From: Gremmenia infestans
Lineage: Eukaryota > Ascomycota > Leotiomycetes > Helotiales > Hamatocanthoscyphaceae
Length of the DNA stretch: 64,000 nucleotides
Assembly (NCBI GenBank): GCA_032629725.1
Contig: JAFEVB010000010.1
Location: 124,001-188,000 of the forward strand
Direction: 5' to 3'
The notes beneath the pieces are model-generated. The model was not told the origin of the DNA. It saw only the letters and a list, made by a program, of their open reading frames with translations, and did no database searches. Positions 10,631 to 21,678 of the stretch are shown in pieces. Every line of letters starts with the position of its first letter. Position 1 is the stretch's first letter. The translations under genes were made by a program, and so were the position numbers.

Positions 10631-12336
10631 ATGGCTTCTTCCTACGCTCTCCCAGCGTCAGCAATAAACCACAGCCATCATGGCCACGGCCACGTTCACT
10701 CGCACTCGCACTCTCCACCTTCCCCCGTTCGAGGATACCCTGCGAAGACACCAAGCACATTGAAGCAAGAGGTCTCAACTGGGCATCTGCATTCGCTTTC
10801 AGAATCGCATGTCGATCATGTACATGAGAATATACGTGCCCACAATCACAACCATTCGCACGCCCACAGTCATGAACGGGAGCATTCGCATTCTCCCAGT
10901 CTCCCGTATGGCAATTTCATACCACCCGCAAAGTTTGAGACGCAGCCACACGACCATTCAACCCATCAAATAGCATCATACGAACCGCCAGTAAACGATG
11001 TCCACGTTGAGCCTCACGACCATGCCCACCCTTCGCATAAACACAGTCATGCGGTAGAACCACAATCTAAGTTTACTAGTCTTGTGCTTCCAATGGTCCT
11101 GCGGTGGCCACTTATACACACGATAATGGCAGAGAAGGACTCAAGGAGGATTTTCTACTTCATGACGTGCGTAGGTTATGCTGGAAAGGGGAGCAATGGC
11201 TAACATTACACAGGCTCAATTTTGCATTCATGTTGGTTCAGGCAGGCTACGGATATGTTACGGACTCATTAGGTCTACTCAGCGACAGTATACACATGTT
11301 CTTCGATTGCTTGGCGTTGGGGGTTGGGTTATTTGCAGCGGTGGCTAGCAAGTGGCCTCCGAGTGAGCGATTTCCATATGGTTTTGGGAAAATAGAGAGC
11401 TTGTCTGGATTTGGGAATGGGGTGTTTTTGATGTATGTGGATCTACTATGTGTGAAGCAAGCTTGCTAATGATGTTCTAGGATGATAAGTGTGGAGATTA
11501 TGATCGAAGCAACAGAGAGACTTGCAGATGGTCGAGAAACGAAGAGGTTGGCTGAACTATTTGTGGTCAGCGCTCTTGGATTAGCGGTCAATTTGATCGG
11601 GATGGCCTGTTTTGGGCACCATGGGCATGCAGGACACGACCATGGCGGACACGATCATGGGCATGACCATGGGCATTCTCATGAGAACGTAAACTCTCAT
11701 GATCATCACGGTCACGATCATGACCATGACCATGACCATACCCATGAGCACGATCACGGGAACCAAACTCCCCTCTTATCCAACGCTCCCCCAAAGGCCG
11801 TTTCCCACACAGGCCACGCACACTCTCACGATAACGAGAACATGCACGGCATCTTCCTCCATGTCCTCGCCGATACCATGGGTAGCGCAGCAGTAATGCT
11901 CTCCACTGCCCTAATCTACCTCATCGGCTGGAACGGTTGGGATCCCCTCGCCTCCTGCGTAATTGCGATTTTAATCTTCATGTCCTCCATCCCACTCATC
12001 AAATCCAGCGCCAAGAAACTCCTCCTCACCGTCCCCGACGACGTTGAGTACAACCTGCGCGCCACACTCGCAGGTGTCAGCGATCTCCGCGGTGTGGCGA
12101 GCTATACCGTGCCGCGGTTCTGGATGGGCGATGAGAACGAGGCTGAAGGTGTGCTCGGTGTTATGCATATTGTTGCTACCCGGGGTAGCGACATTGATGA
12201 TGTAAGAGAGAGGACGAGGGACTTTCTGGTGGGCAAGGGAGTCGATGTGGTGTTGCAGGTGGAGAGGGATGGGGATCTGAGTTGCTGGTGTGGACGGAGT
12301 GGCGATAAACGCTCGCCAGCTGCCCCGGGGTTTTAG
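10631..12336 (+). CDS. msc2: cation diffusion facilitator zinc transporter, MSC2/ZnT5 type
   Basis: Predicted to carry Zn into the ER/Golgi lumen, as yeast Msc2 does with Zrg17. Exons are 10631-11166, 11214-11432 and 11481-12336, giving 536 aa; both introns (47 and 48 bases) restore conserved sequence. The N-terminal 150 residues are soluble and His-rich. The CDF domain begins EKDSRRIFYFMTLNF, which resembles Msc2. SDSIHMFFD and HVLADTMGS supply the paired His/Asp of the metal site in two membrane helices. Between them lies a second His-rich loop (about 11610-11850) with many HDH/HGH units. The C-terminal cytosolic domain starts after ALIYLIGW...SCVIAIL. Total length is shorter than yeast Msc2 (about 725), lacking the N-terminal helices. 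CDF assignment is firm and MSC2 likely. Confidence 0.88.
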
Positions 12337-13371
12337 AGTTTTGGTTCGGGATGATATCTAAGTATACCTTTTGGATGACGGACGAGTGTAGGATAAAAAA
12401 CACCCCCAGCGCTGTATAAGGCTAGCAGTCAGTATTTATGCGTGCATATAGATCAAGCAAGTTCAATGATACCATGTACACCAAAGCCCTTGGGCTTCTT
12501 CTTGAACTTTGGGCTCACGTGTCCTCCTTTTTTGTCATGATCAAGATACTGCGTGTAGTAAGGGCAGTCAATCCCTGGATAAGTAGACTCGTGCTTCTTC
12601 TGTCTTTCCTTTTAATTGCAGGCCCAGCTTCCCAGCCATAGCCGTCTCATGTCAAACTAGGAAGGAGCGATAGCATCGCCAACGCTTTAAGCAAGCAAGC
12701 GATTCTAAATATATCTTAAGTTAGTCTATATACTATAATATAGAATCTATTTCAGCTTTTTGTATACTTTAGCTATAGTATCTTTATTAAAATTTTCTCA
12801 GAAATGTATTTCTACTTTTTTATAAAAGTTTCTACTAGAGCAGATTTTAGACTTTTTTATAAAAAAGTATATAACTAGTAATTTAGTCTTATAATTTACT
12901 AATAATACTAATAGAATTCTTAATATTTATCTTTATATACTAGAAAATCTTTGGTTACTTTTCTAAAAAAGCTTAACTTCTAGTTAGAAAAATAATATAG
13001 TTTAGCTTTACTATTAATTATTCTATTAAGAATATTAAAAGCTACTATAGCTATTACTTTCTACTTTATTATAATTATTAGACCTATTCTTAGAATTCAG
13101 AGCTATGATATAAAGCTTCTAATAAGTTTAAATATAGCTTTAAGGTTTGAAAATATAAAGTATAAGAAAATTATATCTACCGGATATATCCGGATAAAGG
13201 TAGAAGATAGATAAAGTGCTAAGCATTCTTTCTAATAAGCAAGGAAGGGTTTATCGCCTCTACTCTATACTATATTCACAGCCAGCTCTATATTTCTTAC
13301 CTATTTTATAGATATTACGTGAAATTATAGCGCTTCCTAATTATAAATACGAACTAGAATATCAGAGCATG
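12337..13371. other. intergenic with AT-rich block (about 12690-13340)
   Basis: From about 12690 to 13340 the sequence becomes very rich in A and T and in TA steps (TATA, CTATA, TTAG), with no reading frame, in sharp contrast to the flanking genes. This resembles a transposon copy destroyed by repeat-induced point mutation, though no element ends or coding remnant are recognisable. Other origins of AT-richness cannot be excluded. Confidence 0.5.
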
Positions 13372-15709
13372 CTAACTAAACTTTTTATACGTTTCTTCAA
13401 ATGTCTCATCTTCTCCAACACAGATCCTGTACGACAGCTTGGCATATTGTGCAGACTGTATCATAAGGTCCGGAGCGACCAATTGATACGCACTACACAA
13501 AACTCCCCAACACTCTATGCTATGATCCACAAACAAGCCCCATTGTTTGATGATCATTGGCGTGCCAATCTTATATGGCGGATTTCCTCCTTCAATAACG
13601 TAGCCAAGGGATGAAAACGACTTCAATGCCGAGTTGATTGCCTTGGTCGGATCCTTTCGCTGCATATAAGCCTGCGCGAGACGAAGATAGAGGTCCCAGA
13701 TATGAAGACGAGGCACTTTGGAAGATGGCTGACTGTACTGGCTCTCCATCACCATGATTATGTTTTCAATTTTGGGCAGATTTGCTTTCAGACCTGTTTT
13801 GAAAAATCGGAGCACTTCCGCTCTTTGTTGCTTTCTGCTGTTGAGGATCTTCCTATTCGTGGTTTGGTCATCTCGACACATGGCGCAGTCACATCTAAAT
13901 CCCCATTGCTTGAGTTTCTTTTGGCGGTCATTATTTTCTTCTGCGATCGGTGCGTGGTACCAGAAATTGATCTCCGTATCAGGAGCCAGGTCGCGAGTAG
14001 CTCGGACGATCATCATATCCCCGATGAAAGCACGTCGAGCATTGCTATTGCAGCTATGATTGATGTATGAAGCCAAGGGCCACACACCACAGGAATGGAA
14101 CTGCTTCTCGTTTGTTCCCTTTATTGCCTGGCTCTCCATAGCGCGTAGGTGAGTCAGGCGGGAAGATAGAGGACAGCCAAAACAATTCAAAGCTATAACC
14201 CGCTCAATATAGAAACTGGTATAATCAGCACTATTAGTGTTAGAGTAAGTCTGTTGGGTTCTTACGTGTCAATCACAGGTTTGCTGTCGACCGTGCCAAA
14301 TCCAACCGAATTATAGGATCCGTGATGGAGATTCATGATAGCTGGAGCAAAAGAAGGGCTCTTTTGAATTTTCTGAAAAATCATTCGGATGAGTTCGGAC
14401 TGGGAACCCATGGTCATGCTGTCTCTTTCCACGTTGATTAGCAGGGTCAGGTCGTTATCTAGGTCAGATGCCTGCTGTGCATTTTCAGCGATATGTGCGT
14501 GGGCAAAGGCTTTCTCGCAGAGAAGAAGTTCGCCGGCCTTAATAGCTTTAGTTGTGAACAGGCCTCGTCCTTGAAAACCCGCTCCTCTGACAGCCACCGA
14601 GCCAGTGTGTGTAGCATGATCAAGATGCGGAAGGCGAAGCTTGGCAGTTTCTACGTAGAACTGCTTGAATCTGTATATGCCACTCTTCTGTTCCTCAACT
14701 CGCTTGGTGGCTCGCAGAAGCTCCTTGTTGGCCTCTACATTTTTTGGGTATTCCGAACGAAGAGTTGTTAGAACCTCGCAGCATTCTTCGAATTTCTGGA
14801 GGTTGTAGAGTGCTTGAGCTTTACGATACAAAGCCTTCTCTACTGGTTCGGGGACGCATACCATGGGTTCGAGAGCAGCGAGAACAGTATCAAAATTCTT
14901 CGCTTTTAGGAGAGCGAGAGAACGATTCAACTTTAGTGTTTGTGCCTCTCCCTCGTCCGATGCGAATTCTAAAGCTCTGGAATATCTGATCGCTTGTTAT
15001 CAATTGGTCAATAATCCAAAATTGAAGCAAGTACTCACAATTCAATAGCAGCTTCGTAGTTGGAATCATTGAAGTAGTTGTTTCCTTGCATTCTCAAATG
15101 TTCCGCAGACATCTTAAACTCCTTCACGCGTGGCTGCCAGCAGGATGGGACCCGCTGGTCATTTCTTGAAACATACATAAGGTCAGAAGGATGGTCAATA
15201 CGAAGACCATAATCGCCGTCGGACATCAATTTTAGATAAGGTTCTTTGATAATTAAAATCGTTCCTTCACTAAGGATATCTTCGGCAGGGCGTGCATTCT
15301 CCTCCTCTTGATAGTACAGCTGTAGCATAATAGCGTCGCCATTCTCATCTTCCACGATAGCCATAACAGCGGTCATTCTATCTGGTGGTGTGATAGATCT
15401 TAACATGATATACTTCTCTCTATGATGAGTTTCTAGGAGAAGATCTTTGATCATGACTTTGTGTAAGTCAAGGATAGAGCGAAAAGACGGACTATAGGCG
15501 GGAGGAATGAAAGCCGTCCGTAAATTTAAGCCCCCTCTGACCTGACGGCTCATCATAAGTCGAAATCGGAATTGTATCGTGAGTTCGTCGCGAGACTTTC
15601 TGTTCTCGATACCCTGGCCAATACGAGTTTGAGCATCTCGGAGGGCCTTTTTCTGGTTGAGGAGCAGTTGCATGTACTGCGGGACCTGAGACACATCGTG
15701 GGTATCCAT
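13372..15709 (-). CDS. TPR and SET domain protein (SMYD-like methyltransferase candidate)
   Basis: Exons on the minus strand are 15709-15039, 14985-14266 and 14215-13372, giving 744 aa; both junctions keep frame. TPR-like helices follow residue 200 (GNNYFNDSNYEAAIEL with LYSRALEFASDEGEAQTLKLN, then EKALYRKAQALYNLQKFEEC). The SET region starts GRGLFTTKAIKAGELLLCEK, followed by YINHSCNSNARR at about 514-525, the NHSC motif that binds S-adenosylmethionine. A Cys-rich post-SET element GFRCDCAMC follows. The C-terminal half resumes helical repeats (LYLRLAQAYMQRKDPTKAIN). Such TPR-SET proteins are common in filamentous fungi; substrates are unknown. No MYND finger was seen. A TATA-like element lies about 125 bases upstream of the ATG. 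Confidence 0.85.
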
Positions 15710-15833
15710 CTCGCTCGTTCATTGAATGAGTTGGGGAGGAGTGTTGTTTCTAGGCTGTGTATGCAATGCTTCTAGCTATATCTTCAGGGTGTAAAAGCTT
15801 GAATTGACTGCTGTTCTACAGTGGGAAGTACGC

Positions 15834-15843
15834 TGTATATATA
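15834..15843 (-). promoter_or_regulatory. TATA-like element of the TPR-SET gene
   Basis: CTATATATAC (minus strand) lies about 125 bases upstream of the start at 15709, beside a GGGCCC palindrome. Spacing fits a fungal TATA box. Confidence 0.35.
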
Positions 15844-15876
15844 GGGCCCTTCAGGCCCTAGCATGCATTCCATAGG

Positions 15877-15922
15877 CTATTGCATGCCATACACTATTGC
15901 ATGCCATACACTATTGCATGCC
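15877..15922. repeat. short tandem repeat, 17-base unit
   Basis: TATTGCATGCCATACAC recurs: two full copies and a partial third, each containing the palindrome GCATGC. A related GCATGC lies just upstream at about 15861. It sits in the promoter side of the TPR-SET gene. Confidence 0.7.
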
Positions 15923-18900
15923 AACAAGGAGACTAGTGCTTTCCTGACCGTAGCTTCTTCGCAAATTCAATTTCAAACGACTGAGGAAGTCTTCGTCACG
16001 AAAAAGTTCATTATGATTGATGGTGTCACAAGGCAGTGTGTTGTCAAGGCGGGCACAAATCAGAGCCGCAGGAGACCTTTTCTTTTGCCATAAAAGGAAA
16101 CGTTTTCCCTACAATATCGACGAGTAGTTTTTCGTAGGCATCAAGACACACCTGCCTTCGAGCGCCACTGACAGCTTTCTGGCGTGGATAGAAATCCATC
16201 GTACCGAGAAGAATCTATGGTCCAGGGGTCTCAAATTTCTATCGATCGTACTGTACTGTCGTCGATCGTCGCTCCAGCAGAGAAGTGTGTTCGGCGTTTT
16301 ATTATTTCGATACGTTCCGGATTGTTTGAGCTGGGTTAGCTGGTGACGTGTAATATTAGTACTTACTTTTCCATAAGTTACTGTGTTTCTGTTTTGTATA
16401 GTAGGTTATCATCGACCTTATACTCTATTAACTGTTGGAAAAGTACGGGGAGAGTGCGAAGGATACTCTCCCCTTGGAAGAGCAAACTTAATGACAAATC
16501 AGCTTCGACAATAGAATAACAATGCCACACGAAGCACGCAAATCATTTCTCGAAAGATAAACGCCATATAGAGCTTCAGAAAAAGGAAAGTAGGAGAACA
16601 ATATATTATAATTCATATACGGGTGTTGGCTGCTGCTTTTCACGATGCAATTCCATTGATCTTCCGAATCTCGCACCTTGTGCTTTATGCATGCAATGAG
16701 GAATTCGATCGTTGCTAATGTCGAGGCAACAAAGAAAGAAAGAAAAAGAGGAGAGGCGAGTGCTTCTAGTAATATATATTCAGAAGAGTTTGCCACCTTG
16801 CGCATTTGCGGGGGAGCGTCTCGGATTTACAAGCTTACGTGCATCGGGTTTACGTATTAGATGCGAGCACTACCATTTACAAGAGAAGAAGCCAACTCTA
16901 CCTTGACCTTTCGGAAAATCAGAATCGAGCTGTGCGTGTGAATCTGCAGCTCTGAAAAGAATAAGCTGTAGCGCCCGCTAAGATTAGCCCAAGCTGTCTA
17001 AGTCTTCCCCTAGGCCCTGCCTCGCCCCTGGTTTTTGGTAAGGTACGCTTTCGTTTTAAGCATGCCTACCTATAGGAATTCATCAGAAAGGCCCCTTCCT
17101 AGCCTTGAAGGGGACATATCTAGACTAGAAATCGTGTAAGGTTTATATAAAGTAAAAGCGATGAAAGCTTTTATACTTTTATACTCTATTATTCTAATAC
17201 ACATTAGTACTTACAATTGTCATCAGTATACATCCTATTAGTTATATAGTCTTACGTATAATAAAGTAATGCTTAGTAGGCTAGTAGAGAGCTAATCATA
17301 TAAAGTGTAAGAAGTCTGCGGATCCTGCGTATGATTAAGCAGAGTTAGAGGAGGCCTGGCGTTTCTGGAGTGGCTTAACCGCCTATTAATTGTTTCATCC
17401 TAGGTTAAATACAGCTTGCAACCTTGTAACTCCTATAATCGCAAACGCTTTCTTCGATATTAGCCTTTAAGGCTTAACTTGAACTGTTATTATACAGATC
17501 TAGCTAAAGAAACATATGTTAGAAAGTACCTCAGAAACGCCAAGTACTTTAGTGACAACGGCGGATCTTTAGAAATAAAGCTCCCTTTAAATGGACACTA
17601 CTGCTACTAACTCGTACTATCTCCGAGTCTAGTAAACTGGGTGAAATGGTAGCGGGGTGGTCTTAATATAAGATGAGAAAGGAGCTTATAACACATCTCA
17701 CGTGTTAAATTCTAATTTACACTATAGAATAGTGAGACTATTTCCTCCTCTCTTTTGTATAGGAGCTTTGGCTTAATATTCGGGTGTGTTCTTTTTATAG
17801 AAACGATCTAACAATGCACAATTAAAGCGGTAGCTGAAACTAACTTTGAGCTTTTAGTGTATAAACATAACAGATAATCATGGAATTCAAATGAAAGAAA
17901 CTTTTTTAAACCAAACGATCCATAAGAATATATAAAAATATATCAACCTCAAAGACAGGGGAAGAGAGGGGGGCAATTCACGTGATGGCGAAAACCATCT
18001 AAACATCTAACTAGATCATAACCTTAATTTGAGTCTGATACTAGACAATGGACAAACGAGATTTAGCGTGTGGGTGGAACTGCTTAAGTCTGGGCGACTG
18101 TTGTCAAAAGACGAAAATAAGAATGAAGAAGATTTATAAGGACTATGAAGATAGTGACAGGGAGCGAGAACTTGCCATTCGGTTTCCACTTCCAATATCT
18201 CCCAGCGCCGCGGTATGTTCGATCAATTAAAAGGATCAATATACGATTAGTTATCACCTAAATCTCGCGGGTTTCATGTCGTTTTAAAATGCTTCAGAGG
18301 GTTCCAACTAATGCCATTGGGACTGTAGAGGTGAAAGTACAGTCTCCAAGTTAGACGTCGAGGTCATTGTCGCTGACAGGTTTTCGCTTGCTTGGGTACT
18401 CTTTCAACACCGAGGTGCAGTTTTTAGACCATCTCCATCTCCGTCTCTCCCCTTAAACTCTGTCCAATTTATCTCATTCACCGAACGTTCCTGTCGAAGT
18501 TGTATAGACGTCCAATTGACCACGCCATGGTAAAATGATGTTTACTAATCAAGCAAAATAGGCTTGATATTAGGCGTCTGCAGGGCTGCAGGGCTGCTTA
18601 GGAATCAAATCCAGCGGCAATCGGCATTGGTCAATCATTGAGCTTCAACAGCGACGATGATTAGTAAATCCACATATCTCTCCATAGCCGTTGTTCCGGT
18701 TATTGACATCTAATAGTAAGTTTCTGAGGTATAAGGATGTCTCTGCTCCTTCCTGGGCGTTGTTTCATTTCTGTAAAATCTACTCATTCCTCCCTACTAC
18801 GATAATCTAGATATCAACTGCATCGCGATTTGAATATACCACCAGGAACCTTTCCAGATACTCTTACTACCATAATAAACACAAGAATATTGGTTTCGAC
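15923..18900. other. long gene-poor region
   Basis: About 3 kb with no reading frame that resembles a protein. Open stretches at 15863-16093 and 16488-16805 are short and carry no domain. About 17100-17950 is AT-rich and may be a worn repeat. The 400 bases before 18901 are the promoter and leader of the next gene. Confidence 0.45.
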
Positions 18901-20112
18901 ATGGCAATCCCAGAAAAGAATGGCAAGACTGTCCTTATAACAGGAATCGGTGGTTACATCGCCGGTGTACTCGGCCAACTCCTACTCACAAAGGGCTATT
19001 CTCTCCGAGGTACAACTCGGAAAGCAACAAGCGTTGAACCTCTTTTGAAAGGTGCATATGGACCGTATGCAGACCGAGTAAAGATTTTCGAAGTACCAAA
19101 TATGACAGTCGACGGAGCTTTCGACGAAGCAGCAAAAGGTTTTCCCTCCCCCCATGTATGCTTCCAGAGTCACATGTTAACAAAAGTTTTCCAGGCGTCG
19201 ATGGAATCTTCCACATGGCATCGCCCATTGATTTCTCAATTACAAGCTATGATGAATCCGTCACTGTTGCCAAGAGAGGGAACGAGGTTCTCCTCGCGGG
19301 GGCGTTGAAAGCTGGTCCCCAATTGACGTCTGTAGTCGTCACATCTTCCGTTGCAGCTATCTTGGATCCGAAAGAGGATCCCGAATACTCATATACCGAA
19401 GCAGATTGGGCTTTGGATGTTTTGGCGCAGGCTGAAAAGGACAAGGAGGCGGGTGTTCCGACTCCTTCAGGACGCCTGTACGCTGCATCAAAGACCGCTG
19501 CTGACCAAACAATGTGGAAATTCCGGGAGTCTCACAAGGTGAGTAATTACATTATTGTTTCATGTTGTGGGTATCATAAGCTGATACAAACCCAAACAGC
19601 CACCTTTTGCCCTCACGACCATCAACCCTGCCCTGGTCATCGGGCCGCCAGCAAATCTTGTGTCCCACCCCTCCAAGCTTAATGAGACATTAGTACCACT
19701 ATACAGTATTTTGTCCGGCACAGCAAAAAGCATCCCACCAAAGATCGGATCGGGTTCCTTTGTCGATGTCAGAGATGTTGCATACGAACATCTTTGGGCC
19801 TATGAGAACTTTTCCGAAGCTGACGGACAGCGATATATTGCGTGCGAGGGGTTTGGACCCTCGCAAGCTATTGCGGATATTTTAAGATATGCATATAAGG
19901 GGACGGCTATTGCGGAGAAGATTTCTGTTGGTGTTCCTGGGGAAGGGTATTTGGGTTTTGATAAGGAGACTGGTGATGTAAGTGACGTGAAGTATTTACC
20001 TGGGACAGTGAGAGTTGATGGATCTAAAGCTGAGAGGGAGATGGGGTTCAAGTATATTACATTTAAGCAGAGTGTTTTGGATACGGCGAAGGCGTTTGAA
20101 TCTCTATTATGA
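18901..20112 (+). CDS. NAD(P)-dependent reductase, dihydroflavonol-reductase/GRE2-like
   Basis: An extended short-chain dehydrogenase (epimerase/DFR group) of 364 aa that reduces a carbonyl with NAD(P)H; the substrate cannot be told. Exons are 18901-19138, 19195-19538 and 19600-20112, all in frame. The Rossmann start VLITGIGGYIAGVLGQLL has the GxxGxxA-type loop, with Thr/Arg (GTTRK) downstream suggesting NADPH. VDGIFHMASPIDF and SVVVTSSVAAIL follow. The catalytic motif is YAASK in GRLYAASKTAADQTMWKF. FALTTINPALVIGPP and SFVDVRDVAYEHLWAYE complete the family pattern. Yeast Gre2 (342 aa) and plant DFR are the nearest named models. It stands alone, without biosynthetic neighbours. Confidence 0.9.
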
Positions 20113-20498
20113 GGTGGGGAAGTGGTAGTAAGGGGTTTTTTAGCAAATAAATCAGATAATAATTTTCTGTCATGGCAGTCGAGGTTCTTGAAGTAATAAC
20201 AAAGCACAAAAGAATGGTTTTGAATCAACGTTTGCAATAGCTTTAGAGGCAAATCAATAGGGATTTATTTCAAACAAATAGTCATTCATATTACTCAACG
20301 TTCTTCCGTTTAATAATCCATAATTTTAATAAATATAAAAGTACACGAGGAAATATCCCCTACAGCAATATCAAAACTGCACATATACCAAGAACCCCGG
20401 CCCCCGTAGAACCTCACCTCCCCTCCACACCACACCTCCACCTCCTTCAACACCAACGACATCCACAACGCTAATTGCTCCAGGCGTCCATCGCCAAC
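20113..20498. other. intergenic
   Basis: The region downstream of the reductase is AT-rich (about 20130-20350), then becomes C-rich leader sequence before the AP-2 sigma start. No other feature was seen. Confidence 0.4.
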
Positions 20499-21319
20499 AT
20501 GGTCCTCTCCTTTATCCTAATCCAAAACCGGCAGTACGTATTCCTCCCCTCTTTCTGCCTTCTTTCCTTCCTGCCTTCCATCACAAATAGCCCTCGAATC
20601 CCCGCCTGCCGGCGCAAACTACTTAGGTAACTGACAATACCCTCTCGCTCTCTCTAGAGGCAAGACCCGACTCGCGAAATGGTACGCACCGTATAACGAC
20701 GAAGAGAAGATAAAGCTCAAAGGCGAAGTCCGTCTCCCCCCTTTCCCTCTCCCTTCCCCTTTACACCACCACCCCAGCTGACTCGCCTCCGGCTCATAGG
20801 TGCACCGACTCGTCGCGCCGCGCGACCAGAAATACCAATCCAACTTCGTCGAGTTCCGGCAGAACAAGATCGTGTACCGGCGGTACGCGGGGCTCTTCTT
20901 CTGCGCGTGCGTCGACGCCAACGATAACGAGCTGGCGTTTCTGGAGGCCATACATTTCTTCGTCGAGGTGCTGGATAGCTTTTTCGGGAATGTGTGTGAG
21001 CTGGATTTGGTGTTTAATTTTTATAAGGTGCGTTTAGTGTGTGTGTGTGTGGTACGGTATCTTCTTCGGGGGGGTGTTGGTTTTGATTTGGGGGTGGAAT
21101 GGGGTGAAGAGGGTGGAGGGGTGGAGGATAACAGGGGGGATGGGAAGAAGATATGGTGGAGAGATTGTGGTGTGGAAGGGGGGTTGAGAAGATCTATGAT
21201 GGCTAATTGAAGCATAGGTTTACGCGATTCTAGATGAAGTGTTCCTAGCAGGCGAGATTGAAGAGACGAGTAAACAAGTTGTATTAACGCGGTTGGAGCA
21301 CCTGGATAAACTGGAATAG
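20499..21319 (+). CDS. aps2: AP-2 adaptor complex small (sigma) subunit
   Basis: Small subunit of the clathrin adaptor at the plasma membrane, which helps hold cargo with dileucine signals. Four short exons, 20499-20533, 20658-20727, 20800-21027 and 21218-21319, give 144 aa, matching the family (142 in human). The order is [112 protein letters not shown] and [38 protein letters not shown] and the [13 protein letters not shown] helix are typical of AP-2 sigma rather than AP-1 sigma. All exon joins preserve conserved residues. The 190-base third intron is the longest. Confidence 0.93.
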
Positions 21320-21678
21320 GGCATGCGCGGGCAAGGGAAGATGGCATTGCATACAATACAGCATTGGGCGGCGCATAGGTGTTTATTTGAAGGCAGTCAG
21401 TCATACGGTATCATATCATGATTGCCATAAAGCAGCGAAAGAAATGAAGTGATGAGTTAGTTTCATTACTTTGCTAGCTAGCTGACTTGTGCAAGGTAAG
21501 GTGTGCTATACACTTTTGCTCACTTCTGTTAATTGCGCGCTTCATGTCCCTCGTATAGCAAGGCAATATGTTTACTGCAATTCATGTAGTCATCAAATAT
21601 TGGGCGTCTCATTTGCAGACAGATCCTTTTTGAAGCGACATTAGCGTTTTGGCCCCCTTGGCCATACTCAGCATAGTG

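Noticed and set aside
11581..11821. Antisense frames rich in Met/Val and His across the zinc transporter loop
   Set aside because: They are mirror products of the repetitive CATGAC tract that encodes the His-rich loop.
16488..16805. 105-codon minus-strand frame in the gene-poor region
   Set aside because: It has hydrophobic stretches but no conserved pattern, no intron structure and AT-rich flanks, so I judged it chance.
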